Part shown: positions 27,301-34,134 of the stretch, one piece after another
Position numbering within the stretch: the first letter of the stretch is position 1
Layout: the number at the start of each line of letters is the position of its first letter
Assembly: GCA_012934845.2 (NCBI GenBank)
Contig: WNNJ02001684.1
Span: 124,001-188,000, forward strand
Source of the DNA: Pomphorhynchus laevis
Taxonomy: Eukaryota; Acanthocephala; Palaeacanthocephala; Echinorhynchida; Pomphorhynchidae
Direction: 5' to 3'
Length of the DNA: 64,000 nt
The notes under the pieces: model-generated
Seen by the model: only the letters and a program-made list of their open reading frames with translations
Told to the model about the DNA's origin: nothing
Database searches by the model: none
Translations under genes and position numbers: made by a program

Positions 27301-27380
27301 TTGTATTGATTATTCTCATTTGTAATTATTGGTGGTGATTGTATATGGGGACCGGTAGGCCCTCTTATTAATTTCTTCAT
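189..27380 (-). CDS. Twitchin/projectin-like giant muscle protein, N-terminal part, 28 exons (gene-level entry)
   Basis: Family role: twitchin/projectin proteins bind myosin thick filaments and regulate and stretch with the sarcomere; titin and myosin-binding protein C are relatives. Seen here: 28 exons on the minus strand with GT/AG borders whose phases all join, giving about 1530 residues without a stop. Domain order: Ig, K/T/E linker, Ig, Ser/Arg linker, five Ig, Fn3, Fn3, Ig, Fn3, Fn3. The Fn3-Fn3-Ig-Fn3-Fn3 run is the repeat style of twitchin and projectin. There is no signal peptide, which fits a cytoplasmic protein. Domain-border introns are phase 1; introns inside domains vary in phase. 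The gene leaves the window at the left edge, so the kinase domain expected near the C terminus is not visible. The start at 27380 is the first ATG after an in-frame TAA; an upstream 5' UTR exon was not identified. Family assignment is firm; the exact orthologue is inferred. Confidence 0.85.
1635..1831 (-). CDS. Twitchin-like exon 27: third Fn3 domain, second half
   Basis: Reads YVIERMDEESGRWVMATDS, then HNYKFRVAAENLYGRSDYV, the C to G strands of Fn3, ending in the inter-domain DPYG. Acceptor TTTTAG-like CTTTAG, donor G|GTATTA, phase 2 to 1. Confidence 0.9.
2172..2277 (-). CDS. Twitchin-like exon 26: third Fn3 domain, first half
   Basis: Shows VPSVPKGPISVSDIFKNKAT, then ISWEPPVDDGGSTVT. The donor AC|GTATGT (phase 2) was chosen because it restores a standard Fn3 strand, V-T-N-Y-V-I-E-R, with exon 27. 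Confidence 0.88.
2326..2485 (-). CDS. Twitchin-like exon 25: eighth Ig domain, second half
   Basis: Reads STLIIYDVQKTDGGKYTVTV, then ENELGFESANFQVVVKG: the last Ig strands. Acceptor TTTCAG, donor AAAG|GTTTGA, phase 0 to 1. The 48-bp intron that follows happens to stay open in frame, so retention would add a hydrophobic 16-residue stretch. Confidence 0.88.
3094..3218 (-). CDS. Twitchin-like exon 24: eighth Ig domain, first half
   Basis: Shows SPRIIEKSKTSLELKQGQKL, then NIYCSFTGVPSPTVTWKFND with the Ig Cys and Trp. Acceptor TTGTAG, donor TCA|GTAAGT, phase 1 to 0. Marks the Fn3-Fn3-Ig rhythm. Confidence 0.9.
3290..3450. repeat. Direct repeat of about 85 bp, two copies
   Basis: A block beginning ATATATTGATTGGAATAATG recurs about 85 bp later with few changes (shared ATTGGAATAATGTCTAGAAA). 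It lies in the intron between exons 23 and 24. Looks like a simple tandem duplication. Confidence 0.6.
3583..3950 (+). mobile_element. Penelope-like element, 5'-truncated 3' end
   Basis: Matches the C-terminal coding part seen at 38.8-39.4 kb (conserved ending K-L-L-S-G-K-F-L-W-M-D-N-K then stop), followed by the same structured tail with GGCC and TGCTAT / ATAGCA complementary segments. Internal stops show it is dead. It is antisense to the twitchin-like gene, inside an intron. Confidence 0.6.
4150..4303 (-). CDS. Twitchin-like exon 23: second Fn3 domain, second half
   Basis: Reads TATIPNLQESTGYEFRIRAR, then NRVGVGHPSESSG, the F-G strands of Fn3. Separated from its first half by a 3.1-kb repeat-filled intron. 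Acceptor TTTTAG, donor A|GTAAGA, phase 0 to 1. Confidence 0.9.
4304..7422. other. 3.1-kb intron with small duplications
   Basis: Largest intron of the twitchin-like gene. Contains a roughly 60-bp repeat pair (near 5050-5110 and 5415-5470, shared ACATCCTATGAT.AAGTG), a roughly 90-bp pair (6170-6260 and 6275-6360, shared AAAACCTCGTTTTTAACTGA) and the short array at 6655-6820. No coding signal was seen. Confidence 0.5.
6655..6820. repeat. Short tandem array, unit 20-21 bp
   Basis: About seven degenerate copies of a unit like GTAAATTATCGACGGNAGAGC. Copies differ at several positions, so this is an old minisatellite rather than a CRISPR array. Unit boundaries are approximate. Confidence 0.6.
7423..7574 (-). 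CDS. Twitchin-like exon 22: second Fn3 domain, first half
   Basis: Shows IPECPSIPVVKSQTPNEITI, then EWSFSGDDGGAVISSYDVEV and WEK. Acceptor CTTTAG, donor AAG|GTAATC, phase 1 to 0. Confidence 0.88.
7893..8740. repeat. Minisatellite, unit about 190 bp, about 4.4 copies
   Basis: The phrase TGTTTATTCTATACTTGTTT recurs at about 7899, 8086, 8277, 8468 and 8659, a period of 187-191 bp. Copies are close to identical apart from small indels. The array ends about 20 bp from the splice donor of the first Fn3 exon (8756). Confidence 0.85.
8756..9067 (-). CDS. Twitchin-like exon 21: complete fibronectin type III domain
   Basis: 104 residues in one exon: DVPGRPIGPLIAINTAS, LSWKQPLDDGDSKITKYIIE, SNWTVIDQL, SYDFRVKAVNNIGSSEY. 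All Fn3 landmarks are present (P-x-P start, W, D-D-G, Y-x-F-R-V-x-A-x-N). Donor A|GTAAGT lies about 20 bp from the edge of the 190-bp tandem repeat in the next intron. Confidence 0.92.
9854..10051 (-). CDS. Twitchin-like exon 20: seventh Ig domain, remainder
   Basis: 66 residues: YPSPTIEWHVNDKPL, then RERDSGNYRLKVANNCGSDE, the A/C/F/G strand pattern typical of twitchin Ig domains. Acceptor TTTTAG, donor CAAG|GTAAAT, phase 1-1. It is the last Ig before the Fn3 repeats. Confidence 0.9.
10365..10660 (+). mobile_element. Penelope-like reverse-transcriptase fragment
   Basis: Translation of 10368-10505 gives SEQIYPGSLIL, NINDKDSIYL and NLYRKDDIF with a stop in between. This is the same segment as in the 33.7-34.1 kb copy (SEQIYPGTLIL, YRKNDI). 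A second scrap (IYPGSL) follows at about 10615. Decayed and antisense to the host gene. Confidence 0.6.
11488..11510 (-). ncRNA. Hammerhead-like core motif (degenerate)
   Basis: Minus strand has CTGATGA, a short GATG / CATC hairpin and GAAA. The CTGATGA core is exact, but the helix overlaps it, so a working ribozyme is doubtful. Probably a relic of a retroelement terminal repeat. Confidence 0.3.
11972..12064 (-). CDS. Twitchin-like exon 19: seventh Ig domain, first part
   Basis: 31 residues, EAKKPKLKLSNIPKVISVKA, then DTIKLKIPFEG: the A-B strands before the split at the C strand. Phase 1-1; acceptor ATTTAG, donor G|GTAATT. Confidence 0.78.
12115..12245 (-). CDS. Twitchin-like exon 18: sixth Ig domain, second half
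   Basis: Shows SQYWILIPNASILDAGVYKV and EDTCSVNVER, the closing strands of an Ig domain. Donor G|GTGCTG is weak and the following intron is only 50 bp, but the phases (2 to 1) fit exactly. Confidence 0.78.
13041..13182 (-). CDS. Twitchin-like exon 17: sixth Ig domain, first half
   Basis: Reads AIRITKHLEDTSIIENENLK, then QILEWFKDNNRIL with the core Trp. The B-strand Cys is replaced by Leu/Ile. Acceptor TTGTAG, donor AA|GTAAGT, phase 1 to 2. Confidence 0.82.
13751..14275. repeat. Nested duplicated and inverted copies of a Penelope-type terminal repeat
   Basis: A block of about 148 bp at 13751-13899 recurs at 13973-14120 (offset exactly 222 bp). A third copy lies inverted at 14143-14275, with a palindromic centre near 14142 (AGTGATACAA / TTGTATCACT). 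The unit (CACTTGAAAAGGACTATTG, hairpin, GAAA, then TTTATACGCCGTGAACG) also occurs at 40.3, 40.5 and 58.6 kb. The middle copy lacks about 22 bp around the hairpin. Confidence 0.8.
14856..15009 (-). CDS. Twitchin-like exon 16: fifth Ig domain, last part
   Basis: Shows YIRRLHIKNAKPSLDTGKFQ, then a Cys, ending the Ig fold; the usual Tyr is Phe. Acceptor TTAAAG, donor C|GTACGT, phase 0 to 1. Confidence 0.83.
15013..15107. repeat. Direct repeat of about 47 bp, two copies
   Basis: Two near-identical blocks sharing ATTACTGATGACAGAATTTA are adjacent, just outside the acceptor of exon 16. A recent tandem duplication. Confidence 0.7.
15140..15261. repeat. Cloverleaf-like fold-back element
   Basis: An outer stem (AGGACATTT at 15140-15148 with AAATGTCCT at 15253-15261) encloses three hairpins: 15158-15183 (GTGTTGGAAAT arms), 15184-15231 (TAATATATAATGTATA arms) and 15233-15253 (TGTGTAC arms). 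It has no tRNA features. May be a small fold-back transposon or a structured RNA relic. Confidence 0.6.
15307..15355 (+). ncRNA. Hammerhead-like double hairpin
   Basis: GTGTTTT-GC-AAAACAC hairpin, six bases, then CTGAAGA (15329-15335), a perfect GCCAAT / ATTGGC stem and GAAA (15352-15355). This matches hammerhead helix II with one core change (CTGAAGA for CTGATGA). Helix III and the cleavage triplet are not evident. It sits beside the fold-back element in the same intron. Confidence 0.4.
15510..15590 (-). CDS. Twitchin-like exon 15: fifth Ig domain, middle part
   Basis: 27 residues (QIKDVIVTKNSKLSDLL...) that bridge the C and E strands. Phase 0-0. The donor (AAG|GTTATA) is weak, but the open frame fits both neighbours. 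A skipped exon would leave a shortened Ig domain in frame. Confidence 0.6.
15800..15924 (-). CDS. Twitchin-like exon 14: fifth Ig domain, first part
   Basis: Reads EPQWRFKKRLPEQITCNEND, then DAECEWFYNDE, with a core Trp. This resembles the Ig starts of myosin-binding protein C (W-R-F-K). Acceptor TTTAAG, donor GAA|GTATGT, phase 1 to 0. Confidence 0.83.
16167..16314 (-). CDS. Twitchin-like exon 13: fourth Ig domain, second half
   Basis: Contains CILRIHRTLKEDAGVYTCQI, the classic E-F-G strand pattern with D-x-G-x-Y-x-C. Acceptor TGTCAG, donor G|GTAAGA, phase 0 to 1. Confidence 0.88.
17195..17334 (-). CDS. Twitchin-like exon 12: fourth Ig domain, first half
   Basis: Shows KTTNLECHVNHPECPVIWMK, the B-strand Cys and C-strand Trp of an Ig domain. 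Acceptor TTTTAG or similar pyrimidine-poor site, donor GAG|GTAATA, phase 1 to 0. Confidence 0.85.
17390..17550 (-). CDS. Twitchin-like exon 11: third Ig domain, second half
   Basis: Completes the domain with W-YKNRVEIFQGLKY and HTDDSGRYICSVNN (D-x-G-x-Y-x-C). Acceptor ATTTAG, donor C|GTAAAT, phase 2 to 1. Confidence 0.88.
18696..18723 (-). ncRNA. Degenerate hammerhead-like motif
   Basis: Minus strand reads CTGAAGA, 17 bases with only a GAT / ATC pairing, then GAAA. Reported because the same order recurs elsewhere in the window; on its own it would not be called. Confidence 0.25.
18837..18943 (-). CDS. Twitchin-like exon 10: third Ig domain, first half
   Basis: Encodes DHWEIPLQNAEVNES, a hydrophobic core and the Ig cysteine (LTAIFCKPGGTLRW). 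The Trp codon is split by the intron (TG|G). Donor TG|GTAAGT, phase 2. Confidence 0.85.
18989..19102 (-). CDS. Twitchin-like exon 9: end of phosphorylatable linker
   Basis: 38 residues, polar and acidic, then basic, with R-K-N-S-L as a third basophilic-kinase-type site. Leads into the next Ig domain. Acceptor ATAAAG, donor AAG|GTATTT, phase 0-0. Separated from exon 8 by a 54-bp intron. Confidence 0.65.
19157..19185 (-). CDS. Twitchin-like exon 8: 29-bp micro-exon
   Basis: Encodes V-SPTRRDSDQ; R-R-D-S is a second PKA-like site. Acceptor ATTTAG, donor CAG|GTATTC, phase 1 to 0. Its phase switch is needed to join exon 7 to exon 9, which supports it despite its size. Confidence 0.6.
20136..20204 (-). 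CDS. Twitchin-like exon 7: Ser/Arg linker with PKA-like site
   Basis: 23 residues (ENETSSLDYRGHLRRRSSTS...). The R-R-R-S-S cluster fits the protein kinase A consensus. It lies between the second and third Ig domains, where myosin-binding protein C has its phosphorylated M motif. Phase 1-1, so it can be skipped in frame. Confidence 0.65.
20301..20540. repeat. Inverted repeat (fold-back), arms of about 110-120 bp
   Basis: The two halves are diverged reverse complements. Shared pieces on matching strands are TCAAAAAT, CTCCTGT, then ATC.TCTTC.GG.AAATTACAAA. Each arm carries a CTGAAGA-like or CCGAAGA-like box. It lies in the intron between exons 6 and 7. Confidence 0.65.
21399..21635 (-). CDS. 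Twitchin-like exon 6: second Ig domain
   Basis: 79 residues that complete an I-set Ig domain: Trp core VVKWYKGRTLL, then DDEGLYSIQISNNKGEESS, the usual twitchin/titin F-G strand pattern. The position usually occupied by Cys before the final strands is Ser or Ile here, as in many muscle Ig domains. Acceptor TTTCAG, donor CAAG|GTTTGT, phase 1-1. Confidence 0.9.
22308..22376 (-). CDS. Twitchin-like exon 5: linker end and first strand of second Ig
   Basis: 23 residues. The second half (IPKFVIYPENKTISK) is the typical A-strand start of an I-set Ig domain that continues in the next exon. Acceptor AATCAG, donor T|GTAAGT, phase 1-1. Confidence 0.75.
22427..22462 (-). CDS. Twitchin-like exon 4: 36-bp micro-linker
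   Basis: 12 residues (DTEEDVPIPIIK) between acceptor ATTTAG and donor G|GTAATA, phase 1-1. Separated from exon 5 by a 50-bp intron. Small, but borders and phase agree on both sides. Confidence 0.6.
23709..24485 (-). CDS. Twitchin-like exon 3: K-T-E-rich elastic (PEVK-like) linker
   Basis: 777 bp, 259 residues, almost all K, T, E, S, A, P, V and I in an irregular 7-10 residue rhythm of K-T-E or S-K-T-E blocks (for example EPSKTELSKTES, ARTESSKTEQTESK). There is no Cys and no Trp, as expected for an unfolded spring or spacer. It sits between the first and second Ig domains, where titin relatives carry PEVK-like or Pro/Ala-rich linkers. Phase 1 at both ends, so it is a removable cassette. The open frame on the opposite strand is a shadow of this low-complexity sequence. 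Confidence 0.85.
25522..25821. mobile_element. 300-bp element with about 50-bp terminal inverted repeats
   Basis: Left end GACACGAGTAATTTATTGTA... and right end ...TACAATAAATTACTCGTGTC pair over about 50 bp with one or two differences, including TAATGCTAGCTTTCGACGA. No open frame inside, so it is non-autonomous. Just inside each terminal repeat is a short hairpin followed by GAAAGC (GACG-TTTT-CGTC-GAAA on one side). No clear target-site duplication was seen. Confidence 0.7.
26298..26360 (-). CDS. Twitchin-like exon 2: short acidic linker
   Basis: 21 residues (starts DESTGGIEDS) between acceptor TTAAG and donor G|GTATGT, phase 1 at both ends. Too short for a homology call. Supported by consensus borders and exact phase fit with both neighbours. 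It could be skipped without breaking the frame. Confidence 0.65.
27065..27380 (-). CDS. Twitchin-like exon 1: start codon and first Ig domain
   Basis: Encodes residues 1-105. An I-set Ig domain shows the core Trp (PTFKWTINRRQIP) and the D-x-G-x-Y-x-C signature (DAGTYECLISN). An in-frame TAA lies directly upstream of the ATG, so either this is the true start or a non-coding 5' exon is joined nearby. Donor is AAAG|GTAC, phase 1. Confidence 0.8.
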
Positions 27381-28380
27381 TTAAACTTGAACAACCTTCA
27401 ATTCAAAGAAATTGCAATATTGTAATAATATATTTTATTTAAAAAGAACAATTATAGATTAGCATAAAAAGTAAATTATAAATTAATTATTTTATTAAAA
27501 ATAAATTACTTAAAACAATTGTTATTTTATTATATAATAATTACAAAATGGATCATAATTAATGTAATAATCATTATTTAATAATAATTAATGTTATAAG
27601 TACGTTCATTTTCCCCCTTTTCTTTGTTTTAACGGTATTTTTGCGGTGTTTGCTTTTGTTAACTGTATGAACCATTATGACGTTTCTTTCCTAATTTAAT
27701 TTAAAAGAATTTCAGATTTTGCCATCATTTACACCTTTTGTAATCGCCTATTTCTGCAAATTTGAAAATGAAATAATCGTAAGAAAAATTATGCGTTTTT
27801 CGAATTGTCTTAAATAAATAATTAAATAAATAAATTTATTTCAAATATTAATTTCCGATTAATTTTTATTTTTTATATTCAGATTAAATAATTGATTAAA
27901 TAACAGAATTCCAATAAAATAAAGATAAAATAATAATTGTTTATTTAAATAAAAGAAAAATGTAACTCTAATTTTTACTTTAAAACACTTTATTTGAAAA
28001 ATAGCCTATATCAATTGTTTACATAAGCTTTAAAATACATTTATATTCTGTAGATATAGAGATGAATTTAAAAAATAAGGAGCTTAACCTTGTATACTTT
28101 TAATTTAATGTCATATTTAAAACCTGAATACGTGTTAATAATATCATGAATATCATGTTAATATATTAACATGATTTGTATATATTTATATGTAAAACAT
28201 AAATATCAAATAATTGATTCGGAATGAATATAGTTTTAAAATATATTGTTTCTAATATAAAAAACCAAAAGCTTATTCGTAAAAAGTGTTTGAAATGGTG
28301 AGCGCATCTAAATATAAAATCAAAAACGATTCAAAAGTCATTAAATTTATCCATTTACTATTGAAGTATATAATGACTTC
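27381..28380. other. Region upstream of the twitchin-like start; nothing recognised
   Basis: A+T-rich sequence where the promoter or 5' UTR exon of the twitchin-like gene would be expected. No convincing TATA box or exon could be chosen. An AG at GAATTGAAG shortly before the ATG could be a 5' UTR acceptor. Confidence 0.3.
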
Positions 28381-28384
28381 CTTC

Positions 28385-28815
28385 TGCATGCTGTTTTAAT
28401 CCTATCTATAAGCCAGCAGCAGTACGCTTCATTTCAATATTTGTGGAACTCATTAGCTACTGATCAAATACCTACGTTTCATATGTATATTAAAAAGAGA
28501 AAACATATCAAATTTGATGAAAAATTATCGAATTCGTAAATTTAATGAAATTTTGATGACTATTTTTGTTGTGCACGCTGCTTTTGTTCAAATGATTTCT
28601 TTAGAAAAACATATAAAATTTAAATAAAGTTCTTTTAACTTATTATCTTTTAAAATTTGTTTTATTATTTCAAATTGTTCATAAATATACTTATATTTTT
28701 TAAACATTTTAAGTTATCTTTTGCTAGTTTTCTTATTCTTTTTAAAATAAAATTGTCATCAAAATTTCAACAATAACAATGGCTGCACAGGGATATCAAC
28801 TTAAAATTAGGAAAC
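28385..28815. repeat. Diverged dispersed repeat, copy 1
   Basis: Shares with 29080-29325 the stretches around TATAAGCCA..AG.AGTACGC, ATACCTACGT and GCACA.G.ATATCAACT. It carries extra internal sequence compared with copy 2. Probably remains of one retroelement family. Confidence 0.5.
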
Positions 28816-29079
28816 ATAATATAGATGACTATTTTGATAATAGTAATTATTAGAAAATATAGATAGGTTTTCATTATTAATTATTAATTATTATTTTCAA
28901 TTATTAATTTTTAATAATAAATTTCAAAAATATGTAGGTTTTTAAAATTGACGTAAAACTTTCCCGACCAACGTTGATTTTATTTAAAACCATAACTGAT
29001 TTCAATTAAATTTGTAAATTTAATACATTTTGACCAAATTTGATACGTTTTCTTCTTTTAAATATTAATTGAAATTTCA

Positions 29080-29325
29080 ATGACTATTTCTATAAGCCAA
29101 GAGAAGTACGCAACATTTCAGTATTGGTAGACCTAATTAGCTACAGATCCAATACCTACGTATCACGTTTCGGTCCTTTATTCTGACGATCACTAGACTC
29201 GTCTGCTTTATTGACAATCAGATTTAATTAAATACTTTCTTATTATTTTTTTGTGATTTCAGAATCAAGTAACCAAAATTTCAATTGTAGCAATGACAGC
29301 ACAAGCATATCAACTCAAAATATCT
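29080..29325. repeat. Diverged dispersed repeat, copy 2, with GGACCGAAACG box
   Basis: Direct repeat of 28385-28815. On the minus strand near 29165-29180 it has GGACCGAAACGTG, the kind of GAAAC box found at the ends of Penelope-type repeats. Confidence 0.5.
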
Positions 29326-32300
29326 TATACTAAATAAATATAATATATTATACTAAATAAACTCATATTATATGAGTTTATTATATGAATTCTTTTGCAT
29401 TTTAATGTTATATTTTAACAATGTATTATTGTTTTCTTATGATAATGTTTTATTGTTTTGTTATGTTTTCAAGCTTTGATACTTTCAAACTCAATAAAAG
29501 CGAAAATATGGTTTAAGACAACCGCTTGTTAGCTATTCCAATTTGCTGAGTTAAGGCTTTCACGAACAGACAACATCTAGTCAATTATTTTTCCGTTGCC
29601 ATTAAAATCTGTATCCGAATTATTTTTAATCACACACATAATATTTTGTTATAAACTTTTAATTTTGGTAACCAATTTTCTACCTTTTTTCAAATTTAGT
29701 ATATGATATTCAATTCATTCTTTAGGAAAATAAATTACTAGATTTGTGTTTAATCTAAAAATAAATATAAGATAAAAATAATTACAATTTAATATTACAA
29801 TTTTAAATATTACAACATTAAAATTTAATATTAAATATTGCAATATCATATATAAACAAAATAATGTTGCAATTTAATATTAAATTGCAATAAAAAGTTT
29901 TAGTTTATTAAATATGCCTACTTAATGTTCTAATATAATACTTTTATTTTGTATTATATTAAATATACAAACAAAAAAAATCGATCATAATTTCATTTCA
30001 AATTTGAAAATCTTATAAAATTCTTTAAATTTAGATCCATAAAATTCTAATACATAAAGAAAATTTGATAAAAAAAAGTTTATGAAAGAAACTTATAAGT
30101 TCTCACTCTTCTATATCTCCACTCGGATAATTAACCAATTCGATTTAACCGATCAACGATATGTTAAGGAGATTTATAATCAACTCTAAAATTCCCAGAA
30201 TATTAGTAGTTTTTTACATGTCGTCAATATAAAAACATGCCTTATCTATACACTTACAAAAGTTTGTGTTTGTTATTACTTGTGACTAAGCTCTTCTATG
30301 AAAATATCCTTAATTTTAGATTATCCATATTTGATTATCTAAGCGTCCTCTCAATATACGTTATTATTGTTAAAATCACGCTATACTTGAGATTTAGCGG
30401 AAGATAGAAAGACAATTTTGACAGCTTGAAGTGCGTTCATTATCAGCTTAGTAAAAGTAATAATTCTTATAAGACGGCATTTACCTATAACATTAATAAT
30501 TATTAAGCCTATCAGTCCTTTGTGAACCTATTCAATTGTGTAAGCAATTAACCCAGTTTTCGGTTGATTTATCGTATCGGTTGATACAATATAACAGTGT
30601 ATTTACAACATATTCTATTGCTAACAAAAATCACTTTTTAGGCAATTGCTTACCGCAAATTACAATTATCAAATCCATATAGTTAATGATAAGTAGCGAG
30701 AGTAGATTTTAATTGATTGACTGATAACAAAAGAATATTAGATGAATATTAATATTGAATATTAAATATTAATAAATATTTATTAATTAAATAATTAAAT
30801 CAATTATTAAAAATTTAATAAATTGTTATTATCTAATAAATATTAGATAATATTATAATATTATATTTAATAATATTAAATATTATCAGTCTTACTAATC
30901 AATAATCCGTATTTAACTGTACATAAACTTAACAGAGCGAGCCATGTTGATAATAAATTTCTTTCAAACTAAAAAATAAACTCATTAAACTTCGTTTTGT
31001 TATTATAATTTTTTTTTACATTGCCGAGTGCTGCATTAGAATGATAATCATCTCAGTATAACAAATCGCAAATATTTTGCATTTTAAATTGATTTTGTTA
31101 TGCCCTTATCTTCAATAAATGATATTTATTTATTTTTATTAAATAATTTTGTTTTGCCTTGTTATCAAAAACGAAAAGAAATTCGGTATAAATAATTTAA
31201 GAAATATTTAGTTTCACTATATAACGTTTGTTGCTAAGGTATGTAATTTTACAATTTATATTTGATATTTGAATATATTATTTATAAAATTTCGAAAATT
31301 AATTAATTTTTTGAATAATTAAAATTATTAAATTATAAATATTAATAATTAATAATTATTTTTAATTTTAATTTTTATCACGTTTATTCTATTATGTAAA
31401 TTTTAAAATAATCTAATAATAAAAAGGTGTGAATTAAGAAGTAAGAAGTTGTGAAGTAATAATAAAATATAATAAAAAGCTGTTAAGTAAGAAGTTGTGC
31501 AGTTGACACGCATTTACCATTTTAAATAAATTATTATTGTAAAGTTAAGAAAATTTCTTAAAAAGGTCTAGTCTTTGTCGTTTACTAGACATTGGCTATG
31601 ATGCTGAACCACTCGTTAAATAGCATTTATTGAATAATGAATAGACAAAATTAAAAAAATATTGATGTATATCTATAGGAATCAATAATCGTTAAATTTA
31701 AATAAAGCAAACGTATTTTATAATAACTGTGTAAATAGCAATAATGAATAGCAAAATGACTGGCTTATCTCTTTTGATATTCGCAAGTAACTACTACAGT
31801 TTCATATTTATTGTTTATTACAATAAGTATTCATTTCGATTCAAGCTTATTGCCTTGAAACTTGAACTATTTGGACAAACGTTATGAGTAGTTGACAAAA
31901 AATTAAGTTTAATAATATAATAAATACTAATTTAAAGCTTAATAATCATTTTTATTTAAAATAAATAATAATTTATTTGTTTAAAAATCAAAACTATTGA
32001 TTAGTAAACTTTTACAAAATATATTGTTAAAATATATAATTCATTCCTAAAGAAATGAATTCCTAAATAAATTATATATGAATCATAATTTAATATTTGA
32101 TTCGATATTTATATTTATGGATGAATAAAATTAAGTTTATATATTTATTTTTAAATATATATTATTTAAAAAAATCTAAATTTTTGAAGTTTTTATCTTC
32201 GAAAATAATTATAATTAATAATTAATTTCTTCAAAATTAATTATAATTTATAAATTTATATTAATTTTAATTTAATAGATCATAACTAGAAGTTGAGATT

Positions 32301-33470
32301 ATTTTTATTTGTGTTAATTTATTAAAGTTAATTGAATTTAAATATGTAAAGTTAAATTTTCAAAAATCAATTTAGAAATAAAAATCTTACACTTAAAGCT
32401 GGATTACAATAGTCGCGATGTTTGCCGCTAATGCACACTGAGAAATTATTTATAAATTTTCTAAGAAATTCATCAAGGCTTCATTTACTTAAAGATAAAT
32501 TCATAATTCGAATCATCAACATTCTCCTTGATAAAATAAGGATTCTATAACAGGGAAAGTGATATGTTGTTCGGTAAAGGTTGTATTTGTAAACAGGCAT
32601 GGAAAACTTTGCCTACGACTAGACATAGTTGTGATAGATATTAGAAAATATATTTCTTAATAGAACCTTTAAGTTACGTAGTATTGTTGATGAACTACTT
32701 CTGTTTCTAGAAGTAATTGTTTATCTGCGTAAACCACATTATCTCTCTCTATATATCACCTTTCTTGATATTTTCACATTCAAAGATAGAGAGAGGATAA
32801 TCACAATTATGTGCATAAAATATAGATTAGATTCTATGGAAAGGAATAATCTGTTTAAACTGCAACTGCAGCTATTAAAAAACAAATTTGAGAAGATTCA
32901 GATAATGCTTTGTTGATGTGATAAAGTAAGATGACGAATACGGCATGACTGAGTTACAGGCCAACCTGTATTTAAAGTGACTCGAAGAGAGTTTAGTTAT
33001 AATACCGACATTTAGTTTTTACAATTACAAACGTAGAATTAAATTTAAATTTAATATAATTAAAAGTTTAAATAAATTGGATTCAAAAATTAAAATAAAC
33101 TAAAATTATAAATAATTATTTTTAACTTTAGTTTTAATTTGCTATAAAATAATAAATTAATCTTATTATTTAATAAAATTAAAATTTTTTTATTTTAATT
33201 TAAAGTTCATTGCGCAATTATTTTGGTTATTAAATAGATTTTTTAATATAAATGAATCATATCTGCTAACTAAATCTACTTTTACTAATTTATTAAATTA
33301 AATTAAAATAATGAAATAATAAATAATTAAACAATGATGAGTAATAATAAATAATTTTATAATTTTATATAAGATTTTATATAACTTATATCAAGTTTAA
33401 ATTTTAAATTAAAATTTAAAATAAAAGTCTTTTCTCATGAATTGATTAATTAATAATATACGATGTATCA
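29326..33470. other. Intergenic A+T-rich sequence, nothing recognised
   Basis: Long low-complexity A/T stretches (TTAAT, ATTAAT runs). No exon pair, RNA gene or known repeat was recognised on either strand. Confidence 0.5.
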
Positions 33471-33479
33471 GAATAAGGA

Positions 33480-34100
33480 TTAGAGGTCATTTGGAAAAAC
33501 TGCTATGTTAACATGTTTTGCCACATATTCATCGACTCAGCGGGGCCAAATACAGCCTTACTACTTTCTGTTTGATTTTATTTATATAGTAACCTAGTTT
33601 AAAATATGTATCTATCGAATAATTAAAATGATTTTGAAGAAAACCAATATCGTTACAAATTGTCGCAATTCTTAAAATTTCATTATTTTATGTATTATAT
33701 TTTTTATTATACGGTATGCATGAATGCTCATGCAAAAATATGTTTCTTGTAAATTTAAATGTCATTTTTACGATATAAATTAATAGTAGTTTTTATTGAT
33801 ACTAATTTAATGTTTATATCTAGATATATACCTTCTTTATCATTTATATTGGATTTTGTAAGAATAAGGGTGCCTGGATAAATTTGTTCGCTTATTAAAT
33901 ACAAATTGTTAGAGTTGAATACACATATATCATCAATATATCGAAACATATATTTCATATATTTATATAGTTTAGATTTAGTTTTTACACAGTTATTAAC
34001 AAATTCATATTCTATAAAGCTTAAAAATAAGTAAGCTATAATTGGGCTACTATTTCCTCCCATTGGAACACCTTTTACTTGTCTTAAAGTAAAAGGAATA
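33480..34100 (-). mobile_element. Penelope-like reverse transcriptase, palm fragment and 3' tail
   Basis: Open frame 33755-34063 has GVPMGGNSSPIIAYLFLS (with the bases just upstream) and the catalytic box MFRYIDDICVFNS, then YPGTLILTKSN and YLDINIKL. G-x-x-M-G-x-x-x-S/A-P and Y-I-D-D are hallmarks of Penelope-like reverse transcriptases. The tail at 33480-33600 matches the structured 3' end seen at 39.3 and 48.5 kb. The frame breaks beyond this block, so it is a dead copy. Confidence 0.65.
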
Positions 34101-34134
34101 AATATGAATAAATAAATAATAAATATGTATCCCT

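Larger units (their letters stand above)
3094..27380 (-). other. Intron layout of the twitchin-like gene
   Basis: Introns fall into two groups. Very short ones are 2278-2325 (48 bp), 12065-12114 (50 bp), 19103-19156 (54 bp) and 22377-22426 (50 bp). Many others run from several hundred bases to over 3 kb and hold repeats. In the introns without a listed repeat (for example 385-1634, 9068-9853, 17551-18836, 24486-25521) I see only A+T-rich sequence with no further exon or known element. Confidence 0.6.
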
